Source of the DNA: Trichuris trichiura
Taxonomy: Eukaryota; Nematoda; Enoplea; Trichinellida; Trichuridae
DNA length: 64,000 nt
Reading direction: 5' to 3'
Assembly: GCA_037903355.1 (NCBI GenBank)
Contig: JBAJFE010000045.1
Coordinates: 124,001 to 188,000, forward strand
Of this stretch, positions 1 through 10,963 are shown piece after piece. The notes under the pieces were generated by a model. The model saw only the letters and a program-made list of their open reading frames with translations. It was not told the DNA's origin and ran no database searches. Position 1 is the first letter of the stretch. Each line of letters begins with the position of its first letter. Made by a program: the position numbers and the translations under genes.

Positions 1-640
1 TCGTAGTCCTTTAATTCTACTGTATACTGTATGCATGTTCCCAACAAACGCATCTTCACAGTATGCGAGGTCCCACCTTGTGTTATACTTTTAAGATTAC
101 GTATTGAACTAATTTGCTGTCGATGAATACGTCAGCAGCTGCTTACCACAGAAGTCTTTCGTCCGCGTTGGCGGAAGTGCGTTGTGTAACAAACTGACGT
201 TAACGGACGTTGCGAGCGCAGATCGGTTGACTGCCGAATTAGCTATCGTTCTTAAATCTGTAAGCCTAACGAGAGACCAAACAACTGTTTTTTCTAAGGC
301 GTATAAAAAAGAGTTTAAAAAAAATACTTACCTAATTTAGACTTAGTCATATTGTCAGTCGGTTTGGGCGAAAGAGTTAATACAATGGAAACAATGACGG
401 ATGACACCAGACGACACTCCGGATGCGTAGTCTTTTAGTTCACAAGGTCTCAAGCAAGCATCCGTTCGTGATAATCTAGTCTGATATCTTACTATTAAGC
501 TTAAATCTAAACGACAAGACCGAGGCGACGGCGGCTTAATTTTCTTCACCAGGCTCCATTATCGTTTATGGATACAGTTCGTGACAAATCGTAGTGAGTC
601 ACGTTGTAACAGTTAAAGCGTGATGCCTTTTATGCTCAGC
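1..640. other. no gene recognised
   Basis: Only short ORFs (64 aa or less) occur here, and none resembles a known family. No RNA gene or mobile element was recognised. The right edge leads into the first copy of a paralogous repeat locus. Confidence 0.5.
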
Positions 641-926
641 ATCGGCGAAATCAGCTGAACAGAACTAAAACTTTTGACCCGTAAAAACAAACCGTCCTTT
701 TTGACTCATTTTTAGCATTACTATTTTTCTTTTAATTTGTTTTCCACCTATCTTTCTGCGGTGTTTGAAATTAATCTCTGCAAAAGAAAGTATAGTTTTC
801 AAAATAAATATGAATTAATAATTTCAAAACCACACCAGAAATTGTCTCTTATAGGTTTTCCTATTCGTAAGCGTCCGTACGTGCAGCCGTCGCAATTGGT
901 TAATGATGCTCAAGTACAATTAGCCT

Positions 927-1280
927 GTGGATCATTATTGTACAGTAATAGATTGTGCGTTGTCATTGTTCGTTCGGAATTTCTGGTTGCTTGTGATTTT
1001 GCTGTTTCGCTTAAGGTTTAGACGGTATTCAGTGCAGCGGAAACAAGAACAGCGGGGAGGAAAAGATTTTCTGGACAGCATCAGTTTGTGGATATTACAA
1101 TGCGCTGCGCGCGACAATTCGGCCGTGCACCATCGTTTGCAGAATGATACTCGGCTCACTGTTAACATTATCAAAACTCCATGCATTGCGGACTTACTGG
1201 TAACGTTTGGCAGTGACGATCGGTTTGTTCATGGGCTTGTCTGCATCACGAAAAAAAGGACCGTGCTCATTGAATTGTAA
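927..1280 (+). CDS. hypothetical ORF conserved between locus copies 1 and 2
   Basis: This 117-aa ORF has no recognised domain. The N-terminal 35 residues are hydrophobic and would form one membrane segment or signal anchor. The rest is polar with basic and acidic residues. The equivalent frame in copy 2 (8368-8859) runs through the same sequence and extends to 163 aa. In copy 3 (12836-13111) a 91-aa ORF keeps scattered identities around a LQN-D/E-TR motif despite poor DNA identity. That pattern is the only hint of coding selection. The upstream part may be non-coding. Confidence 0.25.
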   Translation: MDHYCTVIDCALSLFVRNFWLLVILLFRLRFRRYSVQRKQEQRGGKDFLDSISLWILQCAARDNSAVHHRLQNDTRLTVNIIKTPCIADLLVTFGSDDRFVHGLVCITKKRTVLIEL

Positions 1281-1888
1281 GTTGTCCATCCACTTGGAAG
1301 TTGTGCCTGCAGTCCTGCAGATCACGCTAGAGCCCGGAAATGCTCCACGTCGTTTGTGCTAGAAGTTGGAGCAGAGCTAAACCGACTGACTTTCCAAAAA
1401 GTTGTTCAGGCTTGTAGGACAAAGACTACACTTTGTTCCAATACGAATGATCGGTAGTGGCAATTGCTTGCAACGAATGTGGAAGTATTTTGATAAAAGC
1501 GATGTGTTTTGACATGTACCTTCTGGTGAATGGACCATTAGAACTCTCAACGTTACCAGGTGGGAGAACAACCACGAAACCTGTCAGGAAACTTTCAGCA
1601 ATAAGTTCTCTGTGCATGGTCAGTCACTGATTTGGGAAATGGTCGTGGCGTTTAAAGATTTTGGTTTAGTAGTCTGGACGCCTGTAGCGAATTTTTTGAT
1701 TGTATGATTAGTTCTCTAACTGGCTTTCTTGATGGTCTACCACATTTCGTCGAATGTGTTTGTCTCACAAGAAGAACATGCTGCACAACATCTGGAACCA
1801 CCGAGCCTTCCTTCCGGCGAGTAATGTCCACTTCAACCTCAGTAATTGTGGTTAGCTCGATTGAAGCGGAATTTTAGAAAAGAAAAGA

Positions 1889-2129
1889 CTAAAAAAAGAA
1901 TAGACAAGCAGCTGACAGTCGCAGAAGAAATCTCTAACAGAGAACTTTAAAATCCTCGGTTTAAATGATGGACAACGATGCAAGAGAAATCTCCCCGCAT
2001 ACATTACACAGATATTGACCGCTGACGACGGGTCGCGACAGACCCGAAAGCTCTGGAAGTTCTTTTTTCTTTTTTTTCTTTTTTGTGCTTACCAACGGGA
2101 CACAGCTACCGTATTAAAGACGCTGAACT
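1889..2129. mobile_element. short Penelope-terminus-derived insertion
   Basis: An insert of about 240 bp interrupts locus copy 1, while copy 2 is continuous at the same place (near 9310-9340). The likely target duplication is AAGAAAAGA at 1880-1888 and 2130-2138. Inside are two signatures of the PLE terminal repeat seen at 7040-7281: a run reading AGAGAACTTTAAAA near 1939, and the hairpin CTGACGACGGGTC...GACCCGAAAGCTC near 2022-2056. It has no ORF, so it would depend on an autonomous PLE for mobility. The short duplication in an A-rich context makes the exact ends approximate. Confidence 0.55.
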
Positions 2130-2802
2130 AAGAAAAGAGATACTGCTGATGGGACAAAATTAGTCCTTTCAACGGCACAAATATGATTCCTACTGATGAG
2201 CTACCTAAACGATATTTTCATACGAAGATTTCACTTGAAGTCAAAGAATGATATCTGTGCTACATCACTCCAGCGAATGTGCATAGTTCATATTAGTGAG
2301 ATGATATTTTCAAAAGCAAGCGATTCACCGTAGCATTACAAATCTCGGTCATACCGAGGTGCATTTGAAGCAGTTTATGTAACCTGAAATCCTAGCCGGA
2401 TAAGCTGAGCAAGGCACTGAAAAGAATTACATCTACTGGCAATGGATTACTGCATTGCTGTTTGTTTCATTCGCCTTCTTTTGATGATATTTTGAAGATG
2501 TCTTCTGACTCCTGAAATTGCTTGACAAGTTCACCAATTTGTCCTGTACTGAACGTGTTTCTGATAGACAACCAGAAAAGATATTTCTACGCGAAGATAT
2601 ACAGATGGTGTGGCATTAGATCTTGTTACAAGCGTCAAGGTATCGTCGAAAGGATATTTTTTATTGTGCCGGCATGCCTAAGCGTTGTGGAAATATCAGC
2701 ACTTTTCCGATTACTGCTGAGGCAGCACACAAGAGTTATCTTTAAAAATACGTCCTGCGATGGACTCGCCGGTGGTGTGTGCACGAAGTGTTCTAATGCG
2801 AG

Positions 2803-3512
2803 AAGATATTCACAACGACCGTTTGATTTGACCAACGGTCAGCGCTGCACGTCGGCAACCTTCAGTGCGCAACAATTTTCAATGGGCCAATCACGAATAT
2901 TTCAAGGGGGATAATTTTATTATAACCAATTTGGAAGCTACCAAAGTGAGTTTCAGGTTACAGAGACCTCACCAAATCTTATACTTGACCTGTTCATCTT
3001 ATTAATGAACGTAATGATGATACCATGCGTCAATAGACTCAAGCTCTTTGGCTCAAGTAGACTGTGCCCCAGCTAGCGCATGCTCGAGCCTCAAAGGATA
3101 TTCCTTCCGCAAAACGTCCATGCGTAGTAGTTGGTTTGGTATTTGTCTGAAGGAAATCTTGAAAAAGATATTTCATTTCTTCAAGAATATCAAACGATAT
3201 TGTTACGTCATTCGCCGGGATGACGTCTAGTGTACCTGCACCGCAGGTTTTGATTACGGTCTGACTCGTGCCGTGTCATGTAGTCTCTCGGTGTGTGACT
3301 GTTTTAATGGGAGAAGAAATTCACAAGGACTGTTTGATTTGACCAACGGTCAGCCCCATATGTCGGCAACCTTCAGTGCGCAACAATTTTCAATGGGCCG
3401 ATCACGAATATTTCAAGGGGGAGAATTTTATTATAACCACTTTGGAAGCTACCAAAGTGAGTTTCCGGTTGCAGAGATTTCACCAAATCTTATGCTTGGC
3501 CTGTTCATCTTG
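2803..3512 (+). repeat. pair of about 200-bp direct repeats
   Basis: About 200 bp at 2803-3001 recurs at 3318-3512 with roughly 90 percent identity by eye. Both copies start near a GAAGA(T/A)ATTCACAA motif, contain TTTGACCAACGGTCAG and end near CTGTTCATCTT. A second, 43-bp pair (near 3257 and 3530, around TAGTCTCTCGGTGTGTGAC) overlaps the design. These expansions are not present in copy 2 of the locus. Confidence 0.6.
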
Positions 3513-4793
3513 CTTTGAATGACCTTATACGGTCTGACTCGTGTCGTGTCATCTAGTCTCTCGGTGTGTGACGGTTCGTGAGCTGTAGCGTGTTATTGGA
3601 CGCAGTAAACTCTTATTCTAAACGGCTGCTCTCTGCTGACGGTAACTGTGGTAGTTTCACAGTCCCCCCTTGAGCGTTGGGTGTTTGAACCTACGCTACA
3701 TTATACAGTCCACTTTTAAAATTCGGAGCGACAGATAGGATAATGGTAATGCTCAGGCTACAAAAAGTAACAAATATTCTGCATCTGAATTCTGTTGGAA
3801 AGAACAAACAGTTGCATATGGAGTAAGCAAGAAGAATCCTTGGTTTATAAAATATATAGAAATTACCCGAAGAGAGCGTCTCATGAAAAAAGAAAATTTT
3901 TAATGGGCACTTAACAATTGTTCCCTTTGTTAAAGTCTTCATCGTTACTTTGATGTGCTCCCTGCTGACTAGCACGGTTAATTGCAATAGGCCTTCGGTA
4001 TCCCCCAAATTAGTTCAGTGCGGTTTGTCCCTGCGGAGAACAGTGTCACCACTTTGGATGGAAACCAACGAATGGCTACTGAATATGTTAATCTGCACAA
4101 TCATTAGTTTCGTGATGGAATGAAATGAGAACGATAGTTTTGACTGGCAACAGCAAAGCGTCAATGAAAGAGAGTATAACGAATGAGTTTTTTTTTCTGA
4201 GTAAAACTACGACATGTGCGCATATGTGTTGCATATTTTATTTGTGCTAGGCTGTTAAGCGAAAGCAGTGCTTACCTAATTGATAAAATGCTGCTTTGTT
4301 GCTTTCTCGTATTAATAAACGCTTACGCTTATGTTGGTTCAATCCGTAGTGAACGTGGGCAGACATGTTTCTGCTATTCATCCCTCAGAAGTCGAGACTT
4401 AAAAATGCTTAATATTGATATAATACGACCCATTTCAATTAACGCGAAAAAGACTGCGCAAGCAACGGTCGGTACTTAAAGATGCACGAAAATTCACGAT
4501 CCTCATAAGACAACCCGCTCCTGTTGTCACTGACGACGGAACAAGTGTGTGTCGAAAGGTCTTCACATTCTCGTACGTTCAATATTTCTGCTTTGCTATT
4601 TCTGTTGATAAGCTGCCCTGTGTAACTCTTTATGTTATAGTAATCTAGAGATTATACCAAAGTATTGTTAGAGAACTGTGAATTGTTGACGTCATAAAGA
4701 ATCACTGTAAATTAGGAGAAGTACACAGATAGCCTAAAGTTTAATTGTTCGCACCGACGGTTCACGTAGGCGATAGCGCACCTTTACATCTTA

Positions 4794-4985
4794 ACGCAAA
4801 GGTTTTATTACGGAATAGTTCCCGTTTTAATGCACGTAAACTCCGGAGCTTTCGGGTCGACCGGGACCCGTCTTCAGCGGTTGTGAATTATGGGTATAAA
4901 TTGTGTGCGTGACTAGAGTCTTCTGTCGTTTCTGTGGTTTAAAGCGGGTGTTTTAAAGTTCTCTGTTGGTGGTCTTCTGTTTGTA
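4794..4985 (+). repeat. left inverted terminal repeat of the PLE
   Basis: This is the reverse complement of 7040-7235 with few mismatches. It contains TTTTATTACGG near the outer end, the palindrome CTCCGGAG, and on the minus strand the hairpin CTGAAGACGGGTC...GACCCGAAAG. The inner end runs into the C-terminal coding region of the ORF. Confidence 0.85.
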
Positions 4986-5018
4986 TGGTATGTAATTTGT
5001 CCGTTATTTGCGTTTCTT

Positions 5019-7142
5019 TCATGTACGGTGGTTATTTCTTCTTTCACGTGCTCCATGTGTTCTTGTATGGCGTCCAATTATTGAGCAGCAGTCGTAACGC
5101 GTCACTATATTTGTCCAAATTTCGCTTACGTCTGCTCCTTGGTCGCGGTTGTATGTTTGATTGTGTCTTATGTAGAGGGCTTCTTTGATTCTTCTTAATC
5201 GTAGGTTCTTTTCATAACAAAAGACTTTTGGGTTGAGCGTCTGGTTACATCCTGTGGCATGTTCTGCCACAGCAGAGGCTTGTTTGGCTTTTTCCATGGT
5301 GATTATCGGGTTCAGAATTGGTCTTCCTCTTTGCGTAGTTTCATGGCCACTGCTATTAAGCATGGCCTTTGCATTATTGTAACTTGTAATCTTTTTTAAG
5401 TGTTCATTAAATGTATGTTCCAAGGTGTTCCTCGTTTCGCCAATATAGATTCCTGAGCAAGAGCATTCGACTGCGTATACCAATCCTGTTTTCTTGTTTG
5501 TTGGGACTTCTGTTTTGTCCGAGCGAAGAATTGATCCGAGGTTAGGGGAGCTCTTGAAGAAGACTCTGAAACCTAATGTTCTTCCTAACCGGGTAATTTT
5601 TTCTCCTAAGGTTGCCACATAGGGAATAACTAAGCATGGCTGGTGCGAAGCGCTTTCTGCACTAGATTCACGTTTGCGAAGCTTGTAGTTGAGCACTTGG
5701 TTAATAAAGGACCTGGGATACCCGTTCTTGTAGAAAATTTTTCGAATGTAGTTGAACTCTGGTTGAAGATATTCAGGACTGCATAATTTCATTGCTCGGT
5801 CTATCATTCCGGAGAGGATAACACGCATTACTGATCTGGGGTGATGTGATGAGAAGTTGAGGTACTGATCCGTGTGCGTTGGTTTTCTATATACTCTGGT
5901 TTTTAGCCCATCGTTTGTGCGGATAATTAAAACGTCTAGAAAGGGTAGGGTGTTGTTGTCTTCTTTTTCCATTGTGAAAACAATTTGGTTCGGGCGGATG
6001 TTCTTGAGGAATTGTAAAAATTGCTCTTCCTTTCCAGCTTTAATGATTACGAATATGTCGTCTACGTACCTTTTGAAAAGGCGTGGAGCTATGTGTCTGT
6101 CTACCGTTGCGAACATTTGTCCTTCAAAGCTTTCCATAAACATTTCTGCTAATACAGGAGATAAGGGGCTGCCCATAGGTACTCCGCTAGATTGTTTGTA
6201 GTACTTGTCATCAAAAGTGAAATGATTGCCTTCTTCCATGCAAAAGGAAACCAATTTGACCATGTGAAAGGGATTTAGTTTAGTTCTGGTGGGTAGACTT
6301 GTGTCTGCATTGAGGAGATTGTATAGGATCTCAAGTGTATCTGATATGGGGATGCTCGGGAACAGTTCTTTTACATCATAGCTAACCAGAATCTCATCTG
6401 GTTCTAGGTAGTGACTCCGGATTTCGTTGATAAAAGTTTTGCTATTTTTGATAAAAGACGGCTCTTTGCCAGTAAGTGGTTTGATGATCGTTCCTAAGTA
6501 TCGACTGAGTTAACTTGTGATACTATTAATGGTGGATACTATTGGTCTCATTGGAATCCCTGGTTTGTGTACTTTTGGGAGACCATAGAGCTCAGGGGGT
6601 CTGAAGTTCGATGCAAATTTAAGATGTGTTATCATTTTGTTGATTTCAGGTTCTTTGGTCTCTGTGGCATATGTGATGAGGAGAGATCGAAGATTTTTCC
6701 GGGAAGCCTCTGTAGGGTCAGTGGGTAAAGGGGCATAATTGCTGGTGCTTAAGATAGCTGTCATTTTTTCCATGTAGGTGTTTCTGTCTAGTAGAACTAT
6801 TTTATTCCCTTTATCAGCTTTAGTGATAATTTTGTTGGGTTGATTTCGAAGCTGATGTTGGGAGTTCATCTCATGTCTACTTAAGTTAGGAGTGGCGTTG
6901 AAGCGGTGATTTAAGATTAATATAGATAAAGTGCTTTTGATCTGTCTGGCTCTTTGTGGGTCCGTCGAAGATAAGCTGTCTTCAATTGAGGTAATGATAT
7001 CGAGAATGGGTGGTCGTTTAGGGGTGGGAACGACCAACAGAGAACGTACAAACAGAAGACCACCAACAGAGAACTTTAAAACACCCGCTTTAAACCACAG
7101 AAACGACAGAAGACTCAAGTCACGCACACAATTTATACCCAT
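5019..7142 (-). pseudogene. Penelope-like polyprotein, one in-frame stop
   Basis: The minus strand is open in one frame for about 707 codons from 7142 to 5019, except for a single TAA at 6510-6512. The N-terminal part has the PLE-typical ADKGNK segment near residue 120 and a YGLPKVHKPG...RPIVS block just before the stop. After the stop come the GVPMGSPLSP motif, the RT catalytic YVDD (about residues 359-362) and GIY-YIG nuclease residues GIYIG (about 564-568). The C-terminal nuclease glutamate lies in RRIKEALYI. In the family the RT copies the element RNA onto a nick made by the endonuclease. One nonsense change in an otherwise open frame indicates a recent insertion. It could also be a sequencing error. 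The start codon lies inside the right terminal repeat, so the true start is uncertain. Confidence 0.88.
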
Positions 7143-7281
7143 TATTCACAACCGCTGAAGACGGGTCCCGGTCGACCCGAAAGCTCCGGAGTTTACGCGC
7201 ATTAAAACGGGAACTATTCCGTAATAAAGCCTTTGCATTATGAAAATATACGGTCCCGTACGAAGAAACCACATTTTCAAG
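7040..7281 (-). repeat. right inverted terminal repeat and 5' tail of the PLE
   Basis: The inverted partner of 4794-4985 occupies about 7040-7235. It is followed by a tail to 7281 that contains the reverse complement of GAAAATGTGGTTTCTTCGTA. The same tail begins the solo fold-back insertions at 10964 and 48564, which fixes the element's 5' end. The plus strand reads CTGAAGA at 7155-7161, followed by a GC-rich hairpin and GAAAGCTCCGGAG. Confidence 0.85.
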
Positions 7282-7295
7282 ACCTTTACATCTTA

Positions 7296-8084
7296 TCATT
7301 GCTGTTCATGTTCAAAAAATACTGGTGATGCAAAGCGCTATCGGTCTCGGAATGGTTGAATTAGGTTGCAAATTATCAAAGTCATGTTCTGAAGATTTCA
7401 TTTCCTGTGAGCCCAATTTTATTATTGTGAATTAGCAGACTTATATTTTGAATTTCCAATTCTCAGCAACGTTTTCCTTGTCTATGCGCTTTCAGTTTTC
7501 CTCAGTTAAAGTATGTCTAATGACTCAAAAGTGTTCTGATTCTGTGGAATCATCGGAACAGGCAGATTCCATTTTGGGTTTGTTACTCACTATGGTCATG
7601 AGCAAGCGCGGTTAGCTCAGTCGTTCGCTGAAATCTTTTTCTTGACTAAATATGAGTGATGTTCGGAAAGTTCCCAGAAAGAACGGGCAGTGTCTAACAG
7701 GACGCCAACGGATGAGCTAAAACATGTTTAATCTTATCTTCGTTACCTTTGGACTTGTACGGAGAGATAACCTTATCTGACGCTGCTCCTAAAGTAACCA
7801 TTTTTCTCGTGATATGGAAAGTCTTCGTTTTCAGGTCACAGCTAACATTAAATTTCTAGCCAAGCTTGGTTGGCAGCCGACGAGGACTATTTAATCTTTT
7901 CAGCAGGTTTACGGAAGTAGAGCACCATCTAAATAGGTTGTCTATGAATTGGTTCTAAAGGTAGGAATTCATCTAAATAGGTTGTCTATGACATTGCTCA
8001 TAAGTATCTACAGGAATGTCTTGTAGTGCCCGCAGCTACGCGATACAGACACGTCAGCAACTGCTCTGAGCATCATTTTAACGG
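7296..8084. other. no gene recognised
   Basis: About 0.8 kb between the PLE target duplication and the second paralogous locus. No ORF of note. A 20-bp phrase (CATCTAAATAGGTTGTCTAT) occurs twice, near 7926 and 7971, as a small local duplication. Confidence 0.5.
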
Positions 8085-8367
8085 ATAGTTTAAAGTTTAG
8101 TTGAACTAAAACTTTTAACCCGCAAAAACAAACCGTACTTTTTGACTCATTTTTAGCATTACCATTTTTCTGTTAATTTCTTTTCTACCTATCTTTCTGC
8201 GGTGTTTCAAATTTATCCCTGCAAAAGAAAGCATAATTTTCAAAGTAGGTGTGAATTAATAATTTCAAAACCACACCAGAAATTGTCTCTTGTACGTTTT
8301 CCTATTCGTAAGCGTCCGTACGTGCAGCCGTCGCAATTGGTTAATAATGCTCAAGTTCAATTAGCCT

Positions 8368-8859
8368 GTGGATCATTATTGTACAGTAATAGATTGTGCG
8401 TTGTCATTGTTCGTTCGGGATTTTTGGTTGCTTGTGATTTTGCTGTTTTGCTTATGGTTTAGACGGTATTCAGTACAGCGGAAACAAGAACAGCGGGGAG
8501 GAAAAGATTTTCTGGACAGCATCAGTTTGTGGATATTCCAATCCGCTGCGCGCGACAATTTGGCCATGCACCATCGTTTGCAGAATGATACTCGGCTCAC
8601 TGTTAACATTATCAAAACTCCATGCATTGCCGACTTATTGGTAACGTTTGGCAGTGACGATCGGTTTGTTCATGGGCTTGTCTGCATCACGAAAAAAATG
8701 TCCCGTTCTCACTTAATTGTAAGTTGTCCATCCACTTGGAAGTTGTGCCTGCAGTCCTGCAGATCACGCTGCAGCCAGGAAATGCCCCACGTTGTTTGTG
8801 CTAGAAGTTGGAGCAGAGCTAAACCGACTGACTTTCCAAAAAGTTATTCAGGCTTGTGA
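8368..8859 (+). CDS. hypothetical ORF, counterpart of 927-1280
   Basis: This 163-aa ORF matches the 117-aa ORF of copy 1 over about 110 residues and then continues 50 residues further, because copy 1 differs from it near its stop. It has a hydrophobic N-terminal 30 residues followed by a polar region. No family was recognised. Coding status is doubtful because the similarity also exists at DNA level outside the ORF. Confidence 0.25.
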   Translation: MDHYCTVIDCALSLFVRDFWLLVILLFCLWFRRYSVQRKQEQRGGKDFLDSISLWIFQSAARDNLAMHHRLQNDTRLTVNIIKTPCIADLLVTFGSDDRFVHGLVCITKKMSRSHLIVSCPSTWKLCLQSCRSRCSQEMPHVVCARSWSRAKPTDFPKSYSGL

Positions 8860-9808
8860 TCAAAAACTACACTTTGTTCCAATACGAATAATCGGTAGTG
8901 GCAATTATTTGCAACGAATGTGGAAGTATTTTGATAAAGGCGATGCGTTTTGACATGTACCTTCTGGTGAATGGAGCATTAGAACTCTCAACGTTACCAG
9001 GTGGGAGAACACCCACGAAACCTGTCAGGAAGCTTTCAGCAATAAGTTCTCTATGTATGGTCAGTTACTAACTTGGAAAATGGTTATGGTGTTTGGAGAT
9101 TTTGGTTTAGTGACGTCTACGCCTCTACCAAATTCTTTTATTGTATGATTAGTTCTCTAACTGGCTTACTTGGCGGTCTACCACATTTCGTCGAATGTGT
9201 TTGCTACATAACAAGAACATGCTGCACAACTTCTGGAATTATCAAGTCTTCCTTGTAGCGAGCCATGTTCAGTTCAACCTGTATAATTGTGGTTAGCGTG
9301 ATTGAAGAAGGACTTTTCAAGCGACAAGTGAGGGATACTGCTGCTGATAGTTTAATGGCAAAAATATAATTCCTACTAGTGAGGTGCCTAAGCTGCATTT
9401 TCATATGAAGATGTCGCTTGAAGTCAGAGAGTGACATTATCGCTATATCACTTTAGCGGATGACCACTGCTCATGTTAGTGAAATGATATTTTTCAGAAG
9501 CGAGAAATGCATCGTTGCTGTGCAGTTCTGGATCACGCCAAGGTGCACACGGAGCAGTTTATGCAGTATTGGCTTACTGGCTTGCTTGATGCTTTCTCCA
9601 CCTTTTTCGATGATATTGCTTTGTGGGGAGGTGTTCCGGCTCCGAAAATTGCTTGACGAGTTCACCCATTTGACCTGTACTACACGTTTTCACATGGTCA
9701 ACTACGCAAAGTATGTCTGTACGAAGATACTAAAAAGGCTCGGGCACTAAATCCCGTTGAAATGATTGTTTCTGTTGTGCTGGCATCCGCAAGCGTTGTA
9801 GGATATCT

Positions 9809-10345
9809 TGTGGCTCGAGTAGGCTGTGCCCCACCATTGCGTGTCCGAGCTTTAAATGATATTTCATGAAGCGGCTGTTCGTAGCGGCCGATTCGGGATG
9901 TCTGTGGGGAATCTTGAAAGGCGGCAAAATGACGCACATTTCGGATTCATCCTGTGGCTCAAGTGGGCTGTGCACCACCATTGCGTGTTCGAGCCTTAAA
10001 TGATATTTCATGAAGCGGCTGTTCGTAGCGGCCGATTCGGGATGTCTGTGGGGAATCTTGAAAGGCGGCAAAATGACGCAACTTTCGGATTCATCCTGTG
10101 GCTCGAGTAGGCTGTGCCCCGCCATTGCGTGTTCGAGCCTTAAATGATATTTCGTGAAGCGGCCGATTTTGGATGTCTGTGGGGAATCTTGAAAGGCGGA
10201 AAAATGACGCAACTTTCGGATTCATCCTGTGGCACGAGTAGGCTGTGCACCACCATTGTGTGTTCGAGCCTTAAATGATATTTCGTGAAGCGGTCGTTTG
10301 TAGCGGCCGATTCGGGATGTCTTTCGGGAATCTCGAAAGGGACAT
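9809..10345. repeat. tandem array, about 144-bp period, four units
   Basis: Units begin with TGTGGC(T/A)C(G/A)AG at about 9809, 9953, 10097 and 10228, giving periods of 144, 144 and 131 bp. The third unit lacks about 11 bp around the GAAGCGGC segment. Each contains AAATGATATTTC, AGCGGCCGATT and GGGAATCT. Because 144 is a multiple of three, the minus strand stays open with a 48-residue peptide repeat (9730-10212). This probably follows from the period and does not by itself indicate a gene. A diverged single unit is visible in copy 1 near 3050-3180. Confidence 0.85.
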
Positions 10346-10963
10346 TTCATTTCTTCATTAGCATCAAACGATATCGTCATAGCAATGCGCAGACTACAAG
10401 AAATAGATATTCTGTTGGCAAGAATGAGCAGTTGCGTATGGAACAAGCAAGAAGAGTCCTTGGTGTATAAGATATGTAGAAGTTGCCTGAGGAGAACGTA
10501 TTACGAAAGAACGTTTTTGCTGGGCACTTAACACTTGCTCACTTTGTTCAAGTGTTCGCTCGCAGTTCTTCTGTTTGGCATCGCTGTGAAGTAAAATAGG
10601 CCTTCGGTATCTCTGCAATTGACTGTACGAGGTTTGTCTCCAAGAAAACAGTGGCATCAGTTTTGATGGAGAACACCGAATCGTTGCTGAAAATATGACA
10701 ACTGCACAATCTGCACTATTGTCATTTGATAGCAGTATCAAGAGAGGAGACAAGGAAGATGTTATATTTTCTTTATGTGTAATTGTGGCAAATGTGCTTG
10801 TTTTAAATATGTTGTGTTTTATTTTTGCTGAACTATTACGCACAAAAATGCTGACTGCTTTGGGAAATAAAATGTTGCTTTATTACGTTCTCATACTAAT
10901 AAACTGAAAGCAACTTCGATGGCTGACTCTGTAGCGAACCTGTATGGACATATTCTTATCATT

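Larger units (their letters stand above)
645..4335 (+). repeat. paralogous locus copy 1 (possible polyadenylated transcript)
   Basis: This block matches 8085-10910 closely in its first 1.2 kb and more loosely after that, in the same order. A more diverged third copy is at 12660-14650. The shared blocks are the segment around 661-1870, a middle part containing many GATATT motifs (for example near 2211, 2300, 2480, 2579, 2655, 2804, 3093, 3166 and 3195), a block at 3715-4090, and an end with ATTAATAAAC near 4312. A 117-codon plus-strand ORF at 927-1280 has a longer homologue in copy 2 (8368-8859) and faint similarity to an ORF in copy 3. Its middle part, around a LQN-D/E-TR motif, is the best conserved. 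The 3' AATAAA-type motif and common strand suggest a transcript family. Whether it codes for protein is not settled, because the middle part has stops in all plus frames. The same DNA could equally be an old dispersed repeat. Confidence 0.5.
4794..7281 (-). mobile_element. Penelope-like retroelement (RT plus GIY-YIG endonuclease)
   Basis: This is a 2.49-kb element on the minus strand, flanked by an exact 14-bp target duplication (ACCTTTACATCTTA at 4780-4793 and 7282-7295). Its ends are inverted repeats of about 190 bp (4794-4985 and 7040-7235). Beyond the right repeat, at the element's 5' side, is an extra tail of about 48 bp. Between them is one ORF frame carrying reverse transcriptase and a C-terminal GIY-YIG nuclease, the hallmark pair of Penelope-like elements. 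Family members often carry terminal repeats in direct or inverted orientation plus a 5' tail, as here. Related terminal pieces elsewhere in the window (1889, 10964, 48564, 51045) show that the family was active in this genome. Confidence 0.92.
8085..10910 (+). repeat. paralogous locus copy 2
   Basis: This block is collinear with 645-4335. The first 1.2 kb is very similar, and the rest has matching blocks in the same order. It lacks the 1889-2129 insert and the 200-bp repeats of copy 1, and instead has a four-unit tandem array at 9809-10345. GATATT-type motifs recur near 9487, 9611, 9861, 10004, 10147, 10277, 10370 and 10407. The end reads ACTAATAAACTG near 10897, matching the AATAAA end of copy 1. 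The longest plus ORF is 8368-8859 (163 aa), the counterpart of 927-1280. Confidence 0.5.

Noticed and set aside
5872..6201. 109-aa plus-strand ORF
   Set aside because: Antisense shadow of the PLE reverse transcriptase.
9730..10212. 160-aa minus-strand ORF with 48-residue peptide repeats
   Set aside because: It exists because the 144-bp tandem unit is divisible by three. The neighbouring array unit with an 11-bp loss breaks it, and no domain is recognisable.
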